Source of the DNA: Paracoccaceae bacterium
Lineage (GTDB): Bacteria > Pseudomonadota > Alphaproteobacteria > Rhodobacterales > Rhodobacteraceae
Assembly (NCBI GenBank): GCA_030148225.1
Contig: JASBTX010000015.1
Coordinates: 1 to 62,780 of the forward strand
Direction: 5' to 3'
Length of the DNA stretch: 62,780 nt
Under the pieces are notes generated by a model that ran no database searches, was not told the origin of the DNA, and was given only the letters and a program-made list of their open reading frames with translations. Numbering within the stretch: position 1 is the stretch's first letter; every line of letters starts with the position of its first letter. This document shows positions 44,149-54,255 of this stretch, piece by piece. The translations under genes were made by a program, and so were the position numbers.

Positions 44149-45771
44149 ATGGCAATTACATCCGCGAACCAGCTTGAGCTGTTGCAGACGGCCGAAGCCG
44201 TCGCCCGGGAAAAGATGATCGACCCGGAACTGGTGGTCGAAGCGATGGAAGAGAGCCTCGCCCGGGCGGCCAAATCCCGCTATGGCGCCGAGATGGATAT
44301 CCGTGTTGCCATCGACCGCAAGACCGGCAAGGCGACCTTTACCCGCGTGCGTACCGTTGTTGAAGAGGTCGAGAATTATCAGGCCGAGCTGACCGTGCGC
44401 GAGGCCAAGGCATGGAAAGAGGATGCCGAGGTTGGTGACGAGATCATTGACGAGGTTCCGCCGGTCGATATGGGCCGGATTACCGCGCAATCAGCCAAGC
44501 AGGTGATCCTGCAGAAGGTGCGCGAGGCCGAGCGTGATCGCCAGTTCGAAGAGTTTCAGGATCGTGCGGGCACCATCATCAACGGTGTCGTCAAGCGCGA
44601 GGAATACGGCAATGTCATCGTCGATGTGGGCCGGGGTGAAGCCGTTCTGCGGCGCAATGAAAAAATAGGCCGCGAAAGCTATCGCCCGAATGACCGCATC
44701 CGCTGCTATATCAAGGATGTCCGCCGCGAGGCCCGCGGCCCGCAGATTTTCCTGAGCCGCACGGCACCCGAATTCATGGCCGAGCTGTTCAAGATGGAAG
44801 TGCCCGAGATTTACGATGGTATCATCGAGATCAAGGCCGTGGCCCGCGACCCCGGTTCGCGCGCCAAGATCGCCGTGATTTCCTATGACAATTCCATCGA
44901 TCCGGTCGGTGCCTGTGTGGGTATGCGCGGCAGCCGGGTTCAGGCGGTGGTCAACGAGTTGCAGGGCGAGAAGATCGATATCATCCCGTGGAACGAGGAC
45001 GCGCCGACATTCCTGGTGAATGCGCTGCAGCCCGCCGAGGTGACCAAGGTTGTTCTGGACGAAGAGGCCGAACGGATCGAGGTTGTGGTTCCCGACGAGC
45101 AGCTGTCGCTGGCGATTGGCCGGCGCGGGCAGAACGTGCGTCTGGCCAGCCAGCTGACCAATCTGGATATCGACATCATGACCGAGCAGGAGGAATCCGA
45201 GCGTCGTCAGGCCGAATTTGCCGAGCGCACGCAGCTCTTTATGGAGCGGCTTGATCTGGACGAGTTCTTTGCCCAGCTTCTGGTGTCCGAAGGCTTTACC
45301 AATCTCGAAGAGGTTGCCTATGTCGAACTGGATGAGCTGTTGGTGATCGATGGTGTCGACGAGGAAACGGCCAATGAATTGCAGGCGCGGGCGCGCGATT
45401 ACATCGACGCGCTCAACAAAAAGGCGCTGGACCGTGCGGCAGAGCTTGGCGTTCAGCAGAGCCTGTTTGACTTTGAAGGGCTGACACCCCAGATGATCGA
45501 GGCGCTGGCCGAGGATGGCGTACTGTCACTGGAGGATTTCGCCACCTGTGCCGACTGGGAACTGGCCGGGGGATGGACCACGGTCGATGGTGAGCGGGTC
45601 AAGGATGACGGTGTGCTCGAGCCGTTCGACGTATCGCTGGAAGAGGCGCAGAACATGGTGATGACGGCGCGTATCCAGCTGGGTTGGGTCGATCCGGCCG
45701 ATCTGGTTGAGGACGAGGCCGGGGAAGACGGTGACGCGCCTGCTGAAGCAGCCGAGGAGGCCGGAGCCTGA
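44149..45771 (+). CDS. nusA: Transcription termination/antitermination factor NusA
   Basis: 540 residues. N-terminal RNA-polymerase-binding domain, an S1 domain (GTIINGVVKREEYGNVIVDVG), two KH domains (VGACVGMRGSRVQAVVNEL, then SLAIGRRGQNVRLASQL) and C-terminal helical repeats (LVSEGFTNLEEVAYVELDEL and a later similar repeat). It slows polymerase, promotes hairpin folding and joins antitermination complexes. Length is usual for alphaproteobacteria with two C-terminal acidic repeats. Confidence 0.97.
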   Translation: MAITSANQLELLQTAEAVAREKMIDPELVVEAMEESLARAAKSRYGAEMDIRVAIDRKTGKATFTRVRTVVEEVENYQAELTVREAKAWKEDAEVGDEIIDEVPPVDMGRITAQSAKQVILQKVREAERDRQFEEFQDRAGTIINGVVKREEYGNVIVDVGRGEAVLRRNEKIGRESYRPNDRIRCYIKDVRREARGPQIFLSRTAPEFMAELFKMEVPEIYDGIIEIKAVARDPGSRAKIAVISYDNSIDPVGACVGMRGSRVQAVVNELQGEKIDIIPWNEDAPTFLVNALQPAEVTKVVLDEEAERIEVVVPDEQLSLAIGRRGQNVRLASQLTNLDIDIMTEQEESERRQAEFAERTQLFMERLDLDEFFAQLLVSEGFTNLEEVAYVELDELLVIDGVDEETANELQARARDYIDALNKKALDRAAELGVQQSLFDFEGLTPQMIEALAEDGVLSLEDFATCADWELAGGWTTVDGERVKDDGVLEPFDVSLEEAQNMVMTARIQLGWVDPADLVEDEAGEDGDAPAEAAEEAGA

Positions 45772-45794
45772 ATTCAGGCTCCGGAGAGCGCGCC

Positions 45795-46427
45795 TTGAGC
45801 CGCGGCGGACGCCAGAAAACACGCAGCGAACCGGAACGGCGCTGCATCGCCACCGGCGAGAGCCAGCCCAAGGCGGGGCTGATCCGGTTTGTCGTCGGTC
45901 CGGACCTGACCGTGCTGCCGGATGTGGCAGAGAAACTGCCCGGGCGCGGCATCTGGGTATCGGCGGACCGGCGGGCGCTGGAAAAGGCGCAGGGCGGCGG
46001 GTTGTTTGCCCGCGCTGCGCGACAGCAGGTCGTGGTGCCGCCGACGCTGATCGGTGATGTCGAGGCCGCGCTGGTCAGGCGGATAACCGGGCTTTTGTCA
46101 TTGTCGCGCAAGGCCGGGCAGGCCGTCACGGGCTATGAAAAGGTCAAGAGCTGGATCGAGACCGACAGGGCGGCGGTGGTGCTGCAGGCAAGTGACGGAT
46201 CGGAACGGGGCAAATCGAAACTGCGCGCCCCGGACCGGAAACGGGGAAAAATAGAAGCATTGAACGCCAGCGAATTGGGTTTGGCATTCGGACGGGAAAG
46301 TGCAATACATGCCGCCTTATCGGCTGGCGGACTCACTTCACGTATTGTAGATGAGGCGCAGCGGCTATCAGGCGTGCGCAATACTGGCGGTGAAAAACCT
46401 GCCGGAAAGGGTACTAAGACTAGATGA
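45795..46427 (+). CDS. YlxR (DUF448) / ribosomal L7Ae-like RNA-binding fusion
   Basis: 210 residues from a TTG at 45795. Residues 1-75 are YlxR ([34 protein letters not shown]); residues about 90-200 are an L7Ae-like domain ([19 protein letters not shown]). Both bind RNA. In alphaproteobacteria these are fused and located between nusA and infB, so a role in the same translation-transcription process is inferred. No better start is available upstream within the short gap. Confidence 0.88.
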   Translation: MSRGGRQKTRSEPERRCIATGESQPKAGLIRFVVGPDLTVLPDVAEKLPGRGIWVSADRRALEKAQGGGLFARAARQQVVVPPTLIGDVEAALVRRITGLLSLSRKAGQAVTGYEKVKSWIETDRAAVVLQASDGSERGKSKLRAPDRKRGKIEALNASELGLAFGRESAIHAALSAGGLTSRIVDEAQRLSGVRNTGGEKPAGKGTKTR

Positions 46428-48925
46428 GTGATACGGACGGCAAAAAACCTTTGGGCCTGCGTGGAGGGCCGCGCAGCGGTCAGGTGAAACAGAGTTTCAG
46501 CCACGGACGCACCAAAAATGTCGTGGTGGAAACCAAGCGCAAACGCGTTGTGGTTCCCAAGCCCGGCGCATCCAAGACCGGTACCGGCGCACCTGCGGGT
46601 GGAGACGCCTCGAAGCGGCCTGCGGGCATTTCCGACGCGGAGATGGAGCGAAGGCTGAAGGCGCTGCAGGCGGCCAAGGCCCGTGAGGGTGAAGAAGCTG
46701 CCGAGCGCGCGGCCGAGGAAAAGCGGCGCGAGGATGACCGTGCCCGCCGCCGCGCCGAGATCGAAGCCAAGGAACGTGAGCAGCAGGAGCGCCAGGAGCG
46801 CGCGCGCCAGAAGGCCGAGGAAGATGAACGCGCACGCAAGGCCGCCGAAGAGGCCGCGCGCCGCGCCGCCGAAGCGCCGGCACCTGCGGCAGATGCGGCG
46901 GCGGGCGCAGGCCCTGCGCCGTCGCGCGGTGCCCCGGGGGCGAAATCCGCACCGGCAGGCCGCAAGCCTGAGCGCGAAGAGCGCCAGCGCCGCGAACAGA
47001 AAGGCAAGGGTGGTGATGACCGCCGCCGGTCGGGCAAGCTGACCGTGAACCAGGCGCTTTCGGGCGGCGAAGGCGGACGCCAGCGATCCCTTGCCGCGAT
47101 GAAGCGCAAACAGGAACGCGCGCGCCAGAAGGCGCTGGGCGGGGCGCAGGAGCGCGAAAAGGTCGTACGCGACGTGCAGCTGCCCGAAACCATCGTGGTG
47201 CAGGAGCTTGCCAACCGCATGGCCGAACGTGTCGCGGATGTGGTCAAGGCGCTGATGACCAACGGCATCATGGCGACCCAGAACCAGACCATCGATGCCG
47301 ATACGGCGGAACTGATTATCGAGGAATTCGGCCACAAGGTTGTGCGCGTTTCCGATGCCGACGTGGAAGACGTGATCGACACGGTCGAGGACAAGGACGA
47401 GGATCTGGAATCGCGTCCGCCCGTCATCACGGTGATGGGCCATGTTGACCACGGCAAGACATCACTCTTGGATGCGATCCGCAATGCCAAGGTGATGTCG
47501 GGCGAGGCCGGGGGGATCACCCAGCATATCGGCGCCTATCAGGTGACCACGGATGACGGCTCGGTCCTGTCGTTTCTGGATACGCCGGGCCACGCGGCCT
47601 TTACATCGATGCGGGCACGTGGTGCCCAGGTCACCGATATCGTGATCCTGGTTGTGGCGGCCGATGACGCGGTGATGCCGCAGACGGTCGAGGCGATTAA
47701 TCACGCCAAGGCCGCGGGTGTGCCCATGATCGTGGCGATCAACAAGATCGACCGCCCGGCGGCCAATCCCGACAAGGTACGTACCGATCTGCTGCAGCAT
47801 GAGGTGATCGTCGAAAAGATGTCGGGCGAGGTGCTGGATGTCGAGGTATCGGCCATCACCGGTGCGGGCCTGGACACGCTGCTGGAAAATATCGCGCTTC
47901 AGGCCGAGCTTCTGGATCTGAAGGCCAATCCGTCGCGCGCGGCGACAGGCGCCGTCATCGAGGCGCAGCTGGATGTCGGGCGCGGGCCTGTGGCCACGGT
48001 TCTGGTGCAGAACGGCACGTTGCGCCGGGGCGACATCTTTGTCGTCGGCGAGCAATGGGGCAAGGTGCGCGCGCTGGTCAATGACAAGGGCGAGCGGGTG
48101 AACGAAGCCGGACCATCCGTGCCGGTCGAGGTGCTGGGCCTGAACGGCACGCCAGAAGCGGGCGATGTTCTGAACGTGGTCGAGACCGAGGCGCAGGCGC
48201 GTGAAATCGCGGAATACCGCGAGAGTGCGGCCAAGGAAAAACGTGCTGCTGCCGGCGCGGCGACCACGCTGGAACAGCTGATGGCCAAGGCCAAGGACGA
48301 CCAGAACGTGACCGAGATGCCCATCGTCGTCAAAGCCGATGTTCAGGGCTCGGCCGAGGCGATCGTTCAGGCGATGGACAAGATCGGCAATGACGAGGTG
48401 CGCGTGCGCGTGCTGCATTCGGGTGTGGGCGCGATCACGGAATCCGATATCGGCCTGGCCGAAGCCTCGGGCGCGCCGGTTTTCGGCTTCAATGTCCGCG
48501 CCAATGCGTCGGCGCGCAACACGGCCAACCAGAAGGGCGTCGAGATCCGGTATTATTCGGTGATCTACGATTTGGTGGATGACGTGAAGGCGGCCGCATC
48601 GGGGCTGTTGTCTGCCGAGATCCGCGAGAATTTCATTGGCTATGCGAATATCAAGGAAGTGTTCAAGGTATCCGGTGTGGGCCGGGTTGCGGGCTGTGTC
48701 GTGACCGAGGGCGTTGCCCGTCGGTCTGCGGGTGTGCGTCTCTTGCGCGACAATGTCGTCATCCACGAGGGCACGCTGAAAACGCTCAAGCGCTTCAAGG
48801 ATGAGGTGGCCGAGGTTCAGTCGGGCCAGGAATGCGGAATGGCCTTTGAAAACTACGAGGATATCCGCGAAGGCGATGTCATCGAGATTTTCGAGCGCGA
48901 GGAGGTCGAGCGTTCGCTCGACTGA
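46424..48925 (+). CDS. infB: Translation initiation factor IF-2
   Basis: 833 residues. A long charged Ala/Glu/Arg-rich N-terminal part (about 90-250) is followed by the GTPase domain with [12 protein letters not shown] (about 342-353), DTPGHAAF and NKID, and the domain that binds fMet-tRNA at the end ([11 protein letters not shown]). It brings initiator tRNA to the ribosome. ATG at 46424 overlaps the preceding stop by 4 nt. The low-complexity N-terminal region is normal for the family in alphaproteobacteria. A strong terminator follows 24 bp after the stop. Confidence 0.97.
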   Translation: MSDTDGKKPLGLRGGPRSGQVKQSFSHGRTKNVVVETKRKRVVVPKPGASKTGTGAPAGGDASKRPAGISDAEMERRLKALQAAKAREGEEAAERAAEEKRREDDRARRRAEIEAKEREQQERQERARQKAEEDERARKAAEEAARRAAEAPAPAADAAAGAGPAPSRGAPGAKSAPAGRKPEREERQRREQKGKGGDDRRRSGKLTVNQALSGGEGGRQRSLAAMKRKQERARQKALGGAQEREKVVRDVQLPETIVVQELANRMAERVADVVKALMTNGIMATQNQTIDADTAELIIEEFGHKVVRVSDADVEDVIDTVEDKDEDLESRPPVITVMGHVDHGKTSLLDAIRNAKVMSGEAGGITQHIGAYQVTTDDGSVLSFLDTPGHAAFTSMRARGAQVTDIVILVVAADDAVMPQTVEAINHAKAAGVPMIVAINKIDRPAANPDKVRTDLLQHEVIVEKMSGEVLDVEVSAITGAGLDTLLENIALQAELLDLKANPSRAATGAVIEAQLDVGRGPVATVLVQNGTLRRGDIFVVGEQWGKVRALVNDKGERVNEAGPSVPVEVLGLNGTPEAGDVLNVVETEAQAREIAEYRESAAKEKRAAAGAATTLEQLMAKAKDDQNVTEMPIVVKADVQGSAEAIVQAMDKIGNDEVRVRVLHSGVGAITESDIGLAEASGAPVFGFNVRANASARNTANQKGVEIRYYSVIYDLVDDVKAAASGLLSAEIRENFIGYANIKEVFKVSGVGRVAGCVVTEGVARRSAGVRLLRDNVVIHEGTLKTLKRFKDEVAEVQSGQECGMAFENYEDIREGDVIEIFEREEVERSLD

Positions 48926-48948
48926 TCCGGGCCGGATATCGGGAATGT

Positions 48949-48974
48949 AAAGGGCCCTGACGGGCCCTTTTTTT
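48949..48974 (+). terminator. Rho-independent terminator after infB
   Basis: AAAGGGCCC (48949-48957) pairs with GGGCCCTTT (48962-48970) around a TGAC loop and is followed by TTTT. It also faces the converging ABC operon, so it may act both ways. Confidence 0.9.
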
Positions 48975-49002
48975 CAAGTATTTGTGGAACAATGAAGCAG
49001 GA

Positions 49003-49968
49003 TCACCGCTCTTTCACGTATGGCTCTCCGCCCGCGCGCGGCGGGATCGCCTTGCCCACGAAACCGGCCAGTATCACCACGGTCAGGATGTAGGGCAGTG
49101 CCTCCATGAACTGGACGGGGACGGTGAAGGTGCCGATATCGACATTCTGGAACCGGATGGCGATGGCCTGCAGGAGGCCGAAAAGTAGCGTGGCATAGAG
49201 CGCGTACCAGGGCCGCCATTTGGCAAAGATGAGCGCGGCCAGCGCGATGAAGCCGCGCCCGGCGCTCATATCCTTGACAAAGCCGGCCTGCAGGCCGGTC
49301 GAGAGGTAGGCACCGGCGAGGCCGCAGAGAATGCCGCAGATCAGGACGGCGATATATCTGAGCCGGATGACCGAGATACCGGCGGTATCGACGGCGGCGG
49401 GGTTTTCGCCCACCGCGCGGAGCCGGAGGCCGAAGCGCGTTCTGAAAAGCAGCCACCAGGTGAAGGGGACGCTGAGCAGGCCGACATAGACGAGGAAGCT
49501 GTGGCCCGAGATCAGCTCGGCATAGATCGGGCCGATGACGGGCACGGGTTCCAGCGTTTCGGCGAAGGGAAGCTGGATATTGTTGAAGCGGGCGTCGCCG
49601 CTGAGAGAGGGGGTGCGCCCGCCCTGGCGGAACCAGTCCTGCGCGATCAGCACGGTCAGACCGGCGGCGAGAAAGTTGATCGCGACGCCGGAGATCAGCT
49701 GATTGCCGCGAAAGGTGATCGAGGCGAGCCCGTGGATCAGGGACAGGATGACCGATGCGGCGATGGCGGCCAGCATGCCAAGCCAGACCGACCCGGATGT
49801 ATAGGCGATGGCCCCGGCAAAGAAGGCGGCGGCCAGCATCTTGCCCTCGAGGCCGATATCGAAAATGCCGGCGCGTTCGGAAAAGAGCCCGGCGAGGCAG
49901 GCAAAGAGCAGTGGCGTTGCCAGCCGGATGGTGGAATCGAGGATCTGGAGAACGGTCAGGAAATCCAT
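49003..49968 (-). CDS. BMP-type ABC transporter permease 2 (nucleoside-like)
   Basis: 321 residues with eight or more hydrophobic helices. Family signs are LFACLAGLFSERAGIFDIGLEGKMLAAAF and AVGENPAAVDTAGISVIRLRY, as in the simple-sugar/nucleoside branched permease group (BmpC/NupQ type). Last gene of the cluster in transcription order; overlaps the other permease by one base at 49968. Confidence 0.9.
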   Translation of the reverse strand: MDFLTVLQILDSTIRLATPLLFACLAGLFSERAGIFDIGLEGKMLAAAFFAGAIAYTSGSVWLGMLAAIAASVILSLIHGLASITFRGNQLISGVAINFLAAGLTVLIAQDWFRQGGRTPSLSGDARFNNIQLPFAETLEPVPVIGPIYAELISGHSFLVYVGLLSVPFTWWLLFRTRFGLRLRAVGENPAAVDTAGISVIRLRYIAVLICGILCGLAGAYLSTGLQAGFVKDMSAGRGFIALAALIFAKWRPWYALYATLLFGLLQAIAIRFQNVDIGTFTVPVQFMEALPYILTVVILAGFVGKAIPPRAGGEPYVKER

Positions 49969-51059
49969 CAGCCGACCCTCCTGAAGCGCAGGAACAGGCG
50001 TTCAAGCGGCATGCGCACCATGTTGTCAAGCGCGCCGGTGAAGAGGATGACCAGCGCCTGGATAACGATGATCAGTTGCACCGGGATGTTCGTCCAGAGG
50101 CCAAGTTCGGCCCCGCCCTGAAAGAGGAACCCGAAGAGAAGCGCGGCAAGGAAAACGCCGAACGGGTGAGACCGGCCCATGAGCGCGACGGCGATACCGA
50201 TAAAGCCCGCACCTTCGACCGAGTTCAGCACAAGGCGCTCGGCCTCGCCCATGACGTTGTTGATGGCCATCATCCCCGCCAGCGCGCCCGAGATGATCAT
50301 GGCGATCACGGTGATCCGGAATGGCGAGATACCGGCATAGACGGCGGCGGATTCCGAATGGCCGAATGCACGGATTTCATAGCCGAGCCGGGTGCGCCAG
50401 ATCAGGAGCCAGACAAGGATGCAGGCGGCCACGGCCAGAAGGAAGCTGACATTGACCGGTGCGCCACGAAAGGCGGTGATGCCGAACTGGGCGAAGAATT
50501 CCTGAAATGTGGGCAGGTTGGTTCCCTCGGGAAATCTGGCCGAGGCCGGGTCCTGACTGCCCGGGGGACGCAGGACATTGACCAGCATGTAGTTGAGTAC
50601 CGAGAAGGCGATGTAATTGAACATGATCGTCGTGATGACGATATGGCTGCCCCGCCGGGCCTGGAGATAGGCCGGAACTGCTGCCCAGATCGCACCAAAG
50701 GCAGCGGCGCCGATCATCGCGGCGATGATGGCAATGGTCCAGTGCGGCCAGGGAATGGAAAGGCAGATCAGCGCCACACCCAGCCCGCCCAGCGTTGCCT
50801 GGCCTTCGCCGCCGATATTGAACAGGCGGGCGTGAAACGCGACCGCGACAGCGAGGCCCGTGAACATGAAGTTGGTCGCGTAATAAAGCGTATAACCCCA
50901 GCCATATGTCGACATGAGCGAGCCCTGGATCATCGTTTTGAGCGCGAAGACCGGATCCTCGCCGATGGCGAGGATGACCAGCGCCGAGATGATGAAGGCC
51001 AGAAGCAGGTTGATCAGCGGGATCAGGATGACATCGGCCCATTTCGGCAAAACGTCCAT
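49968..51059 (-). CDS. BMP-type ABC transporter permease 1 (nucleoside-like)
   Basis: 363 residues, multi-span. FNIGGEGQATLGGLGVALI and EIRAFGHSESAAVYAGISPFRITV are the paired permease signatures matching the second permease. Together they form the membrane channel for a nucleoside-type importer. It starts one base after the ATPase stop. Confidence 0.9.
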   Translation of the reverse strand: MDVLPKWADVILIPLINLLLAFIISALVILAIGEDPVFALKTMIQGSLMSTYGWGYTLYYATNFMFTGLAVAVAFHARLFNIGGEGQATLGGLGVALICLSIPWPHWTIAIIAAMIGAAAFGAIWAAVPAYLQARRGSHIVITTIMFNYIAFSVLNYMLVNVLRPPGSQDPASARFPEGTNLPTFQEFFAQFGITAFRGAPVNVSFLLAVAACILVWLLIWRTRLGYEIRAFGHSESAAVYAGISPFRITVIAMIISGALAGMMAINNVMGEAERLVLNSVEGAGFIGIAVALMGRSHPFGVFLAALLFGFLFQGGAELGLWTNIPVQLIIVIQALVILFTGALDNMVRMPLERLFLRFRRVG

Positions 51060-51060
51060 A

Positions 51061-52638
51061 TCAGGCGTCTCCTGTCATGCCGGCCATGAGCAGGCCGAGT
51101 TCTTTTTCATTCGTTTCGGTGGGAGAGCGCTCTCCCATGATCTGGCCATCGAACATGACCGCAATGCGATCCGACAGCGACATGATCTCGTCCAGTTCGA
51201 CCGAGACCAGTAATATCGCCTTGCCCTGATCGCGCAGCGCCACGATCTGTTGATGGATGAATTCGATGGCGCCGATATCGACACCGCGCGTCGGCTGACC
51301 GACAAGGAGCAGATCGGGATCACTCTCCATTTCGCGGGCGACGACGATTTTCTGCTGGTTGCCGCCCGAAAAGCTCTTGGCCTGGGTCCAGGGCAGGGGC
51401 GGACGGATGTCGAATTTCTCCATCTTCGCCTCGGTATCGGCGCGCAGGGCGCGATTATCCATCAGCCAGCGGTTGCGCTGATATTTTTCCTGATGGTGAT
51501 AGCCGAAAGCGACGTTTTCCCAGGCGAAATACTCCATGATCAGGCCTTCGCGCTGACGGTCCTCGGGAACATGCGCGATGCCGAGTTCGCGCCGCGCCTG
51601 ACCATTGGCACGGGCACCTGACAGATCGATCGGCGCACCGTTGACGCGGATCGTACCGCTGCCGGTCCGCATGCCGCCAAGGACCTGCATCAATTCCGAC
51701 TGGCCATTGCCGGCGACGCCCGCAATGCCGAGGATTTCACCCGCGCGTACATTCAGCGACACGCCCTTGACGCGGTCGACGCCTTTTTCGTCGGTGACGC
51801 GCAGATCGGCGATTTCGAGAACGCTGTCGCCGGGTTGGGCGGGGGCCTTGTCGACGCGGAGTAGCACCTTGCGTCCGACCATCAGTTCGGCCAGTTCTTC
51901 GGGGCTGGTTTCATCGGTATTGACGGTTGCCACCATTTCGCCGCGCCGCATGACGCTGACCGTGTCGGTCACGTCCATGATTTCGCGCAGTTTATGGGTG
52001 ATCAGGACGATGGTTTTGCCTTCGTCACGCAGGCCGCGCAGGATGCGGAACAGGTGATCGGCCTCGGCCGGAGTCAGCACGCCCGTCGGTTCATCGAGGA
52101 TCAGGATATCGGCCTGACGATAAAGCGCCTTGAGGATCTCGACCCGCTGCTGATGCCCGACCGAGAGGTTTTCGATCAGCGCATCGGGGTCGACATTAAG
52201 CTCATATTCCTGTGCCAGCTGGGTCAGCAATTCCCGCGCCTTGGCGATGGATGGCTGCAGCATGGCGCCATCCTCGGCACCGAGGATCACGTTTTCCAGA
52301 ACCGTGAAATTCTCGACCAGTTTGAAATGCTGGAACACCATCCCGATACCGGCGGCAATGGCGGCCTGACTGTCGGGGATTTCCGTTTCCTGTCCGCCAA
52401 TCAGGATTTGCCCGGTATCGGCCTTGTAAAACCCGTAGAGGATCGACATCAGGGTGGATTTGCCTGCGCCATTCTCGCCGATGATGCCGTGAATGGATCC
52501 GCGTTTGACCGAAATCGAGATGTCTTTGTTCGCCTGAACCGGCCCAAATGCCTTGGAAATGCCTTTGAGTTCGATTGCGGGCGCAGAAGCGGAAAGGGCG
52601 GCCCGGTCGGGCCGCCCCGTTTGCGATTCAGGTGTCAC
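51061..52638 (-). CDS. Double-ATPase of a BMP-type ABC importer (NupA/RbsA-like)
   Basis: 525 residues from a GTG at 52636-52638. Two ATPase halves: Walker A GENGAGKST (about 55), signature LSVGHQQRVEI and Walker B ILILDEPTGVLT, then a second half with FSGGNQQKIVVAREM and LLVGQPTRGVDIGA. The second Walker A is degenerate (GVAGNGQSE), as in related sugar ATPases. Its start codon touches the binding-protein stop. Confidence 0.92.
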   Translation of the reverse strand: MTPESQTGRPDRAALSASAPAIELKGISKAFGPVQANKDISISVKRGSIHGIIGENGAGKSTLMSILYGFYKADTGQILIGGQETEIPDSQAAIAAGIGMVFQHFKLVENFTVLENVILGAEDGAMLQPSIAKARELLTQLAQEYELNVDPDALIENLSVGHQQRVEILKALYRQADILILDEPTGVLTPAEADHLFRILRGLRDEGKTIVLITHKLREIMDVTDTVSVMRRGEMVATVNTDETSPEELAELMVGRKVLLRVDKAPAQPGDSVLEIADLRVTDEKGVDRVKGVSLNVRAGEILGIAGVAGNGQSELMQVLGGMRTGSGTIRVNGAPIDLSGARANGQARRELGIAHVPEDRQREGLIMEYFAWENVAFGYHHQEKYQRNRWLMDNRALRADTEAKMEKFDIRPPLPWTQAKSFSGGNQQKIVVAREMESDPDLLLVGQPTRGVDIGAIEFIHQQIVALRDQGKAILLVSVELDEIMSLSDRIAVMFDGQIMGERSPTETNEKELGLLMAGMTGDA

Positions 52639-53643
52639 TTAGAAGTCCAGCGACGGGCAGTCATCGGATGCGAAATAGTCGTGAACCACCAGTTCACCGC
52701 TGATGATCTTGGCGGCAGCAGCATCGACGGCGGCCTTCATTTCGGCAGAGACGAGATCGGCGTTATATTCGTCGAGCGCATAGCCAACGCCCTCGGCCTC
52801 GAGATCGAGGGTGAGGAAACCGCCGGTTTCGAGATTCTCACCTGCCGACATCGAGTCGAATACCGCGACATCAACACGCTTGAGCATCGAGGTCAGGACC
52901 TTGCCGGGGTGCAGGTAGTTCTGGTTGCTGTCGACACCGATAGAGAGGATCCCCTCGTCAGCGGCGGTCTGCAGGACGCCAACGCCGGTACCACCGGCAG
53001 CGGCATAGATCACGTCAGCGCCGTCAGCGATCTGGGCGCGGGCCAGTTCAGAACCCTTGACCGGGTCATTCCATGCCGCCGGTGTTGTGCCGGTCATGTT
53101 GGAAATCACGGTCGCATCCGGGTTCACCGCCTTGACCCCTTCGGAATAGCCGCAGGCAAAGCGACGGATCAGCGGGATATCCATACCGCCGATAAAGCCG
53201 ACCGTGTTCGATTCGGATGCCATCGCGGCCATCATGCCCACGAGATACGAACCCTGATTTTCAGTGAAATTGATCAGAAGCACGTTTGCCGGAACCTCGG
53301 GCAGCCAGCCATCGACATTCACGAACTTGGTATCAGGAAAATCCTTGGCGACGGTTCCCATGATGTCGGCAATCGCGAAACCTGTCGTGATGACAGGGTT
53401 GAAACCGGCCTCGGCCAGACGGCGCAGCGCCTGTTCACGCTGAGCTTCGGACTGGATTTCAATGTCGCGATAGCTGCCACCGGTTTCCTTTGCCCAACGC
53501 TCTGCGCCATTGAATGCCGCCTCGTTAAAGGATTTGTCGAACTTGCCGCCCAGATCATAGATCAAGGCAGGCTCGGCAAGGGCCATCGTCGCGGACAGGG
53601 CGACACCGGCCACTGTTCCCAGCGCTTTGGTAAAGAAGTTCAT
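52639..53643 (-). CDS. BMP-family (PnrA/TmpC-type) substrate-binding protein
   Basis: 334 residues. Signal peptide to about residue 23 (ALSATMALAEPAL). The BMP fold is shown by DLGGKFDKSFNEAAFNGAERWAKETGG and VGFIGGMDIPLIRRFACGYSEGVKAV. Members bind purine nucleosides or related ligands in the periplasm. First gene of the importer operon; chosen start ATG 53641-53643 has a GGAGATGCAC site before it. There is no nucleoside catabolism gene nearby. A Cys near the C-terminus (DDCPSLDF) is unusual. Confidence 0.92.
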   Translation of the reverse strand: MNFFTKALGTVAGVALSATMALAEPALIYDLGGKFDKSFNEAAFNGAERWAKETGGSYRDIEIQSEAQREQALRRLAEAGFNPVITTGFAIADIMGTVAKDFPDTKFVNVDGWLPEVPANVLLINFTENQGSYLVGMMAAMASESNTVGFIGGMDIPLIRRFACGYSEGVKAVNPDATVISNMTGTTPAAWNDPVKGSELARAQIADGADVIYAAAGGTGVGVLQTAADEGILSIGVDSNQNYLHPGKVLTSMLKRVDVAVFDSMSAGENLETGGFLTLDLEAEGVGYALDEYNADLVSAEMKAAVDAAAAKIISGELVVHDYFASDDCPSLDF

Positions 53644-53778
53644 GTGCATCTCCCGATTGATTATATGTGCAGCCCGGGTCTGGCCCGGTTTGACAAGCAG
53701 ATTTACGGATAGCTGATTAAGGCCGAACGCATGTGACAGGGTCAATAGGAATTTGGGAAAATTCGACCTTTTGGTCAG

Positions 53779-54255
53779 TTATTGCTGTGGATAACCAGAG
53801 GGCTGCGCGGCCACGACAAGCGATTTCCGCATCACGAGCGCGTCCTGACGATGCCCGTCCGGGGCCATGAAATAAGCCGTGCGGCGGGCAATTTCCGCAT
53901 ATCCGACTGACAGGTAGAGACGGGTTGCAGGCAGGTTTCCAGCGGCCACCTCGAGAAAGCATGTAACGGCACCGTTTGAGCGTGCTGCCTGATGAACCCG
54001 GTCCAGAAGCCGGGCGCCAATGCCTTGTTTCTGATGGTCGGGATGAACCGCGATTGTCAGAAGCTCTGCCTCGTCCAGTACGGTGCGCAGCAGGGCGAAA
54101 CCATGCGCGTGGCAGATCGCGCTGACGCCGGGTGAGCAAAGGGTCGCGCGAAAGCCATCGGCACCCCAGGGTGAGGGTGTCTGCATGCAAAGCGCGTGCA
54201 GATGTGCCATGTCATCTGCTGTCATGTCACTCGCCGTCACGTCGTTGGGTGTCAT
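53779..54255 (-). CDS. rimI: Ribosomal protein S18 alanine N-acetyltransferase RimI
   Basis: 158 residues, GNAT fold. Acetyl-CoA-binding motif HPDHQKQGIGARLLD (about 75-89), followed by FLEVAAGNLPATRLYLSVGY, as in RimI. It acetylates the N-terminal alanine of uS18. The extended N-terminus and C-terminal tail (AAQPSGYPQQ) are slightly longer than in E. coli RimI. ATGA overlap with tsaB, which precedes it; this pair order is common. Confidence 0.9.
   Translation of the reverse strand: MTPNDVTASDMTADDMAHLHALCMQTPSPWGADGFRATLCSPGVSAICHAHGFALLRTVLDEAELLTIAVHPDHQKQGIGARLLDRVHQAARSNGAVTCFLEVAAGNLPATRLYLSVGYAEIARRTAYFMAPDGHRQDALVMRKSLVVAAQPSGYPQQ

Noticed and set aside
46133..47452. Minus-strand frame of 439 codons opposite ylxR and infB
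   Set aside because: Caused by the Ala/Glu/Arg-repetitive infB N-terminal coding sequence.
51994..53712. Plus-strand frame of 572 codons opposite the BMP importer genes
   Set aside because: Antisense shadow of clear genes; no recognisable domain.
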